From Clostridiales bacterium (GTDB lineage: Bacteria; Bacillota; Clostridia; Lachnospirales; WQUN01): 9,516 nt of DNA. The stretch spans positions 1 through 9,516 of the forward strand of contig JAIRVD010000335.1 of NCBI GenBank assembly GCA_031254075.1, read 5' to 3'. Position 1 is the first letter of the stretch; each line of letters starts with the position of its first letter. This document shows, piece by piece, positions 6,214-9,516 of the stretch. The position numbers were made by a program, and so were the translations under genes. The notes below the pieces were generated by a model. The model did not search any database, had not been told where the DNA came from, and saw only the letters and a list, made by a program, of their open reading frames with translations.

Positions 6214-7476
6214 ATGGAATATATCGTAATTAACGGACAAAATCCTTTAAATGGCAATGTAAATATAAGCGGCGCGAAAAACGCTGCGGTAGCGATTCTT
6301 CCGGCGTCGATAGCATCGGGCGGAGTTTGCGAAATAGATAATCTCCCGCAAATTGAAGATGTAATGAGCATGATTTCCGCGATGCAGTCGATGGGAATCA
6401 TATGTGATTTTAAAGACGAGCATACGCTTGTTGTTGACGCGCGTAATATTACGAGCCATGTTTTGGACGAAAAACTGGCGAAGAATATGCGTGCGTCTTA
6501 TTATTTTATGGGCGCGCTTTTGGGAAGATACAAACAGGCGGAAGTTCCGTTGCCGGGCGGATGTGATTTGGGTTCGCGTCCGATTGATTATCATTTGAAG
6601 GGATTCGCCGCACTCGGTGCGACATGCATTCAGGAACACGGCGTTGTTAAACTGTATGCGGAAAAATTAAAGGGCGCGAATATTTATCTTGACTGCCCGA
6701 GCGTCGGCGCAACGATTAATATAATGATGGCAGCCGTTTTCGCGGAAGGCATTACGCTGATTGAAAACGCCGCAAAGGAACCGCATATCGTTGACACCGC
6801 AAACTTCTTGAACAAACTCGGCGCGAAAATAGGCGGCGCGGGAACCGCAACAATAAGAATAACCGGTGTTCCGTCACTTGGCGGCGGCGAATATACCGTT
6901 CTGCCCGACCCGATTGAAGCGGGTACATACATGATTGCCGCGGCAATCACGGGCGGAGATGTTACCGTTGAAAATATTATTCCGAAGCATATGGATTCCG
7001 TTACATCCAAATTGAAGGAAATGGGTTGCCTTGTTACCGAAGGCGACGATTGGATAACCGTTCGCGGCGCAAAAGATTTGCGTTCGTGCGAAGTGAAAAC
7101 GGCGTTCTATCCCGGATTTCCGACAGATTTACAGCCGCAAATGGCAACGCTTCTGTGCAAGGCACAAGGCACAAGCACAATCACCGAAAATGTTTTCGAA
7201 CAACGCTTCCGTTACATCGGCGAAATAAAACGCCTTGGTGCGCAAATTAAAGTCGAAGGGCGCATGGCTGTTACGAAGGGCTCCTGCGTTTTCACGGGCG
7301 CGGAAGTTTCCGCAACCGACCTTCGCGCGGGCGCGGCGCTCGTAATCGCCGGTCTCTGCGCACGCGGCGAAACTGTAATCGGAAACGTCGGGCATCTCGA
7401 CCGAGGCTACGAACGTTTCGAAGAAAAATTCCGCTCGCTCGGCGCGGATATAAAACGAATTAAAAGAGACGACTGA
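6214..7476 (+). CDS. murA: UDP-N-acetylglucosamine 1-carboxyvinyltransferase
   Basis: MurA transfers the enolpyruvyl group of phosphoenolpyruvate to UDP-GlcNAc, the first committed step of peptidoglycan synthesis, in the cytoplasm. From the ATG at 6214 the protein has 420 aa, the usual size. The catalytic loop is PGGC with C117 (C115 in E. coli), the residue alkylated by fosfomycin; the Asp found in intrinsically resistant MurA types is not present. The SGAKNA lysine near the N-terminus, FPTDLQPQ with its catalytic Asp, and the late DLRAGAALV arginine are all intact. The GTG at 6202 is an alternative start four codons earlier. However, AGGGGCGTGA (6196-6205) resembles the anti-16S consensus and overlaps that GTG, while its spacing to 6214 is normal, and the N-terminus from 6214 looks like other MurA proteins. 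The stop overlaps the next start by one base (TGATG). Firmicutes often carry two MurA copies; whether this is the only one cannot be told. Confidence 0.95.
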   Translation: MEYIVINGQNPLNGNVNISGAKNAAVAILPASIASGGVCEIDNLPQIEDVMSMISAMQSMGIICDFKDEHTLVVDARNITSHVLDEKLAKNMRASYYFMGALLGRYKQAEVPLPGGCDLGSRPIDYHLKGFAALGATCIQEHGVVKLYAEKLKGANIYLDCPSVGATINIMMAAVFAEGITLIENAAKEPHIVDTANFLNKLGAKIGGAGTATIRITGVPSLGGGEYTVLPDPIEAGTYMIAAAITGGDVTVENIIPKHMDSVTSKLKEMGCLVTEGDDWITVRGAKDLRSCEVKTAFYPGFPTDLQPQMATLLCKAQGTSTITENVFEQRFRYIGEIKRLGAQIKVEGRMAVTKGSCVFTGAEVSATDLRAGAALVIAGLCARGETVIGNVGHLDRGYERFEEKFRSLGADIKRIKRDD

Positions 7477-8264
7477 TGCAGTTTTTTACAATAGCAAGCG
7501 GTTCAAGCGGCAACGCTTATTTTCTCGAACTTGCCGGTCAGCACTTCCTAATCGACGCCGGCGTAAGCGGAAAAAGAATTGAACACGCGCTCCAAAAAAA
7601 GAATATACGCGGCTTAAACGGCATTTTCATTACCCACGAACACAACGACCATATAGCGGGCGCGGGGGTAATCGCCCGCCGTTTTAAAACCGAAATCTAC
7701 GCCACTCCGCTAACGTGGCGTTATTTTTTACGCCATAAAAAACTCGGCGCGCTAAACGAAGAACAAATAAAAATAATCGAACCCGACAAGCCACTGTTAA
7801 TCGGCGGCGCGGAAGTCACCGCGTTTGATATTCCGCATGACGCGTCGCAGCCCGTGGGTTATTCGTTTCGCGCCGTTACAAACGAATCGGAAAAAATGGT
7901 TATCGCAACCGACCTCGGTCACGCAACCGAGTCTGTGAAAGAACGCCTGAAAAACGCACGCGTCCTTCTAATCGAAAGCAATCACGACCCCGAAATGCTT
8001 GAACGCGGACGATATCAACGTGAATTGAAAACACGCGTCGCCGGAAATCGCGGACATCTTTCCAACGCACAAGCCGGAATGCTACTCGCCGAAGTTGTAA
8101 TCCCCGGAAAAACGCATGTTTTTCTCGCGCATCTGTCCGAAGAAAATAACACCCCAATGCTCGCATTTGATACCGTCGCACGCATTCTTGACGGAAACAA
8201 TATCACCGTCGGACGCCTCGAAGTCGCCGAACGGAATATTCCGGGGGAACCGGTGGTCTGTTAA
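7476..8264 (+). CDS. walJ: Metallo-beta-lactamase-fold hydrolase, WalJ/YycJ family
   Basis: A 262-aa cytoplasmic hydrolase of the metallo-beta-lactamase fold that resembles Bacillus YycJ/WalJ from the first residues (FxxxASGSSGNA) onward. The dinuclear metal site is visible: H54, H56, D58 and H59 in THEHNDH, then H121, D146 (ATDLGH) and H219 (AHLSEEN). The ESNHDPEML segment is typical of the family. WalJ proteins are tied genetically to the WalKR cell-wall two-component system and have been connected with DNA-end processing/coordination of division; the true substrate is not settled. Here it is not next to walKR but is translationally coupled to murA (one-base overlap, weak ribosome binding site), which again places it in an envelope context. 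A general MBL nuclease is the alternative reading. No terminator is visible before the convergent gene 8 bp away. Confidence 0.88.
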   Translation: MQFFTIASGSSGNAYFLELAGQHFLIDAGVSGKRIEHALQKKNIRGLNGIFITHEHNDHIAGAGVIARRFKTEIYATPLTWRYFLRHKKLGALNEEQIKIIEPDKPLLIGGAEVTAFDIPHDASQPVGYSFRAVTNESEKMVIATDLGHATESVKERLKNARVLLIESNHDPEMLERGRYQRELKTRVAGNRGHLSNAQAGMLLAEVVIPGKTHVFLAHLSEENNTPMLAFDTVARILDGNNITVGRLEVAERNIPGEPVVC

Positions 8265-8272
8265 TGAAAATA

Positions 8273-9516
8273 CTATAAGCAAAACGCCGAATAAAGCGGA
8301 ACGGTCTTTTTACCGTCTTCGAAACCAAAGTTTTTTGTGGAAAGTTTTATCGAATAAGCAGGCTTATATGAGTTGATATACACAGTCAAGCTTTTAGCCT
8401 TTGTGTTTTCGGCTGATTTGACTTCTATCGGAATTAACTTACCTTCACGTTGGATTACGAAATCCACCTCCGCGCCGCGTTCGCTCATCCAGTAATAACA
8501 AGAATAACCGTTGGCGGTTAGTTGATTGCAAACATAGTTTTCGGTCATTCCGCCCTTGAAATCATTTAAATCACTCGACAGATAAAGCACATCGTCCGCG
8601 ACAATGTCCGTTTTCGCACACAGCAGCCCCACATCCGAAACATAGATTTTAAAAGAATCTATATCCTTAAAATTCTCCAACGGTTTTGTCGGATGCTCTG
8701 CACGATGGATACGGGTCACAATGCCTGATAATGCAAGCCACTCGATGGCGTTCTCGAATTCCGACGCCCGCGCTCCCGATTTAATCAGTTTGTAACGAAA
8801 CCGAGTGTTTTTTTTGGAAAGCTGCACGGTGATATTGTCATAGACTAATCGGGTTTTTTTAATTTCGTTTTCTTTATTGTATTTACTCATATCATTAAGA
8901 TAACTTTCCAGTATCATCGCTTGCGTGTGCCGAAGCAAGATAAGGTCGTTTGTTGCGATATATTTTTCCACGCACTCCGGCATTCCGCCCACAACAAGAT
9001 AACGGCGATAATAAGACAATGCCGTACTATGCAAAACAGATGGCATCGGACTGTCTTTTTCAAAACATTCACGAATCTGCGTTATAAGCTCACGCTCGCC
9101 GAAGGCCAACAAAAATTCCTCTATATCCATTGGATACAGCGTCTTAATGTCCGCTTTGCCCACAGGAAATGAAAATGATTCGCGATTGACCGCCACGCCC
9201 AATAAACTGCCGGCGACTATGATATGATACTCTGGCGCGGATTCGTAAAAATATTTCAAAGAGGTTAATGCCCGTTCACATAGTTGCACCTCATCAAAAA
9301 CTATTAGCGTTTTTTCCTTTATGATGGTTTGTCCGCTAATACGCGATAACAGCGGAATCAGATACGAAGGCTCAATGCTTTCGTCAAATGTTTTTTTCAA
9401 ACCGGGATTCGTTTCGAAATTATAATAAACGACATTTTCATAATGCTCCCGCCCAAACGCAAGTATCGAATATGTTTTACCCACTTGCCGCGCTCCTTGT
9501 AATATCAACGGCTTGC
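8273..9516 (-). CDS. AAA_14/DUF4143 ATP-binding protein (5' end outside the window)
   Basis: This is the C-terminal 413 or so residues of a P-loop ATPase of the AAA_14-DUF4143 type, common and often multicopy in anaerobic bacteria and archaea; its function is not established. The frame is open through the right edge. The TTG at 9508 is an internal Leu in the conserved KPLILQGARQVGKT stretch, so probably 20-35 residues are missing. Counting from that Leu, Walker A is GARQVGKT (5-12), Walker B ends in DEVQ (72-75), and a sensor-like AGSLLG is at 99-104. The C-terminal DUF4143 part carries E323, EVD (347-349) and EVK (362-364), an arrangement like a PD-(D/E)xK nuclease site. It converges on walJ with 8 bp between the stops and appears to be an independent unit. 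No partner toxin or nuclease gene is visible within the window. Confidence 0.9.
   Translation of the reverse strand, partial: KPLILQGARQVGKTYSILAFGREHYENVVYYNFETNPGLKKTFDESIEPSYLIPLLSRISGQTIIKEKTLIVFDEVQLCERALTSLKYFYESAPEYHIIVAGSLLGVAVNRESFSFPVGKADIKTLYPMDIEEFLLAFGERELITQIRECFEKDSPMPSVLHSTALSYYRRYLVVGGMPECVEKYIATNDLILLRHTQAMILESYLNDMSKYNKENEIKKTRLVYDNITVQLSKKNTRFRYKLIKSGARASEFENAIEWLALSGIVTRIHRAEHPTKPLENFKDIDSFKIYVSDVGLLCAKTDIVADDVLYLSSDLNDFKGGMTENYVCNQLTANGYSCYYWMSERGAEVDFVIQREGKLIPIEVKSAENTKAKSLTVYINSYKPAYSIKLSTKNFGFEDGKKTVPLYSAFCL

Noticed and set aside
8299..8317. ACGGT/ACCGT hairpin near the end of the DUF4143 gene as a terminator
   Set aside because: It is a 5-bp stem inside coding sequence with no T-tract in the right position on either strand.

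Overview
The window looks like chromosome of a low-to-mid GC, anaerobic Gram-positive bacterium, most likely a clostridial Firmicute. This rests on strong AGGAGG/GGAGGTG-type ribosome binding sites, an anaerobic pyruvate formate-lyase system with its oxygen-sensitive radical SAM activase, a WalJ/YycJ-type hydrolase, MurA, and a short DtxR/MntR regulator. No species assignment is possible from the sequence alone.

Layout. (1) Positions 1-1302: the terminator of an upstream gene, then a two-gene ECF sigma factor / zinc-finger membrane anti-sigma operon (overlapping by 8 nt) that ends in a strong terminator. A sequence resembling an ECF-type promoter, coinciding with an inverted repeat, lies directly upstream and suggests autoregulation. 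(2) Positions 1303-5647: a leader with two plausible promoters and a tandem 8-bp repeat, then a tightly coupled operon of an unrecognised 418-aa membrane protein with a Gly/Arg/Tyr-rich tail, pyruvate formate-lyase (pflB) and its activating enzyme (pflA). (3) Positions 5686-6057 (minus): an MntR/DtxR-family metal-dependent repressor, convergent with pflA. (4) Positions 6058-6213: divergent control region with repeated TGTCA motifs. (5) Positions 6214-8264: murA and a walJ-like metallo-hydrolase, overlapping by one base. (6) Positions 8273-9516 (minus): an AAA_14/DUF4143 ATP-binding protein whose 5' end lies beyond the window; it converges on walJ with only 8 bp between the stop codons.

How the genes work together. 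PflB and PflA form one functional unit: PflA installs the glycyl radical on PflB, which then cleaves pyruvate non-oxidatively to acetyl-CoA and formate. The membrane protein ahead of them is very probably co-expressed, because the pflB ribosome binding site is formed by its last codons, but its role is unknown. The sigma/anti-sigma pair is a self-contained envelope-signal switch, is more AT-rich than the rest, and may be acquired. MurA (first committed step of peptidoglycan synthesis) and the WalJ-like protein (family linked to cell-wall/division control) form a cell-envelope operon.

Most genes belong to known families. The less ordinary points are the unknown RG-tailed membrane protein fused into the pfl operon, the ECF-like promoter embedded in a dyad, a steep GC-skew gradient along the pfl operon, and the mixed Mn-type/Fe-type metal ligands of the regulator.
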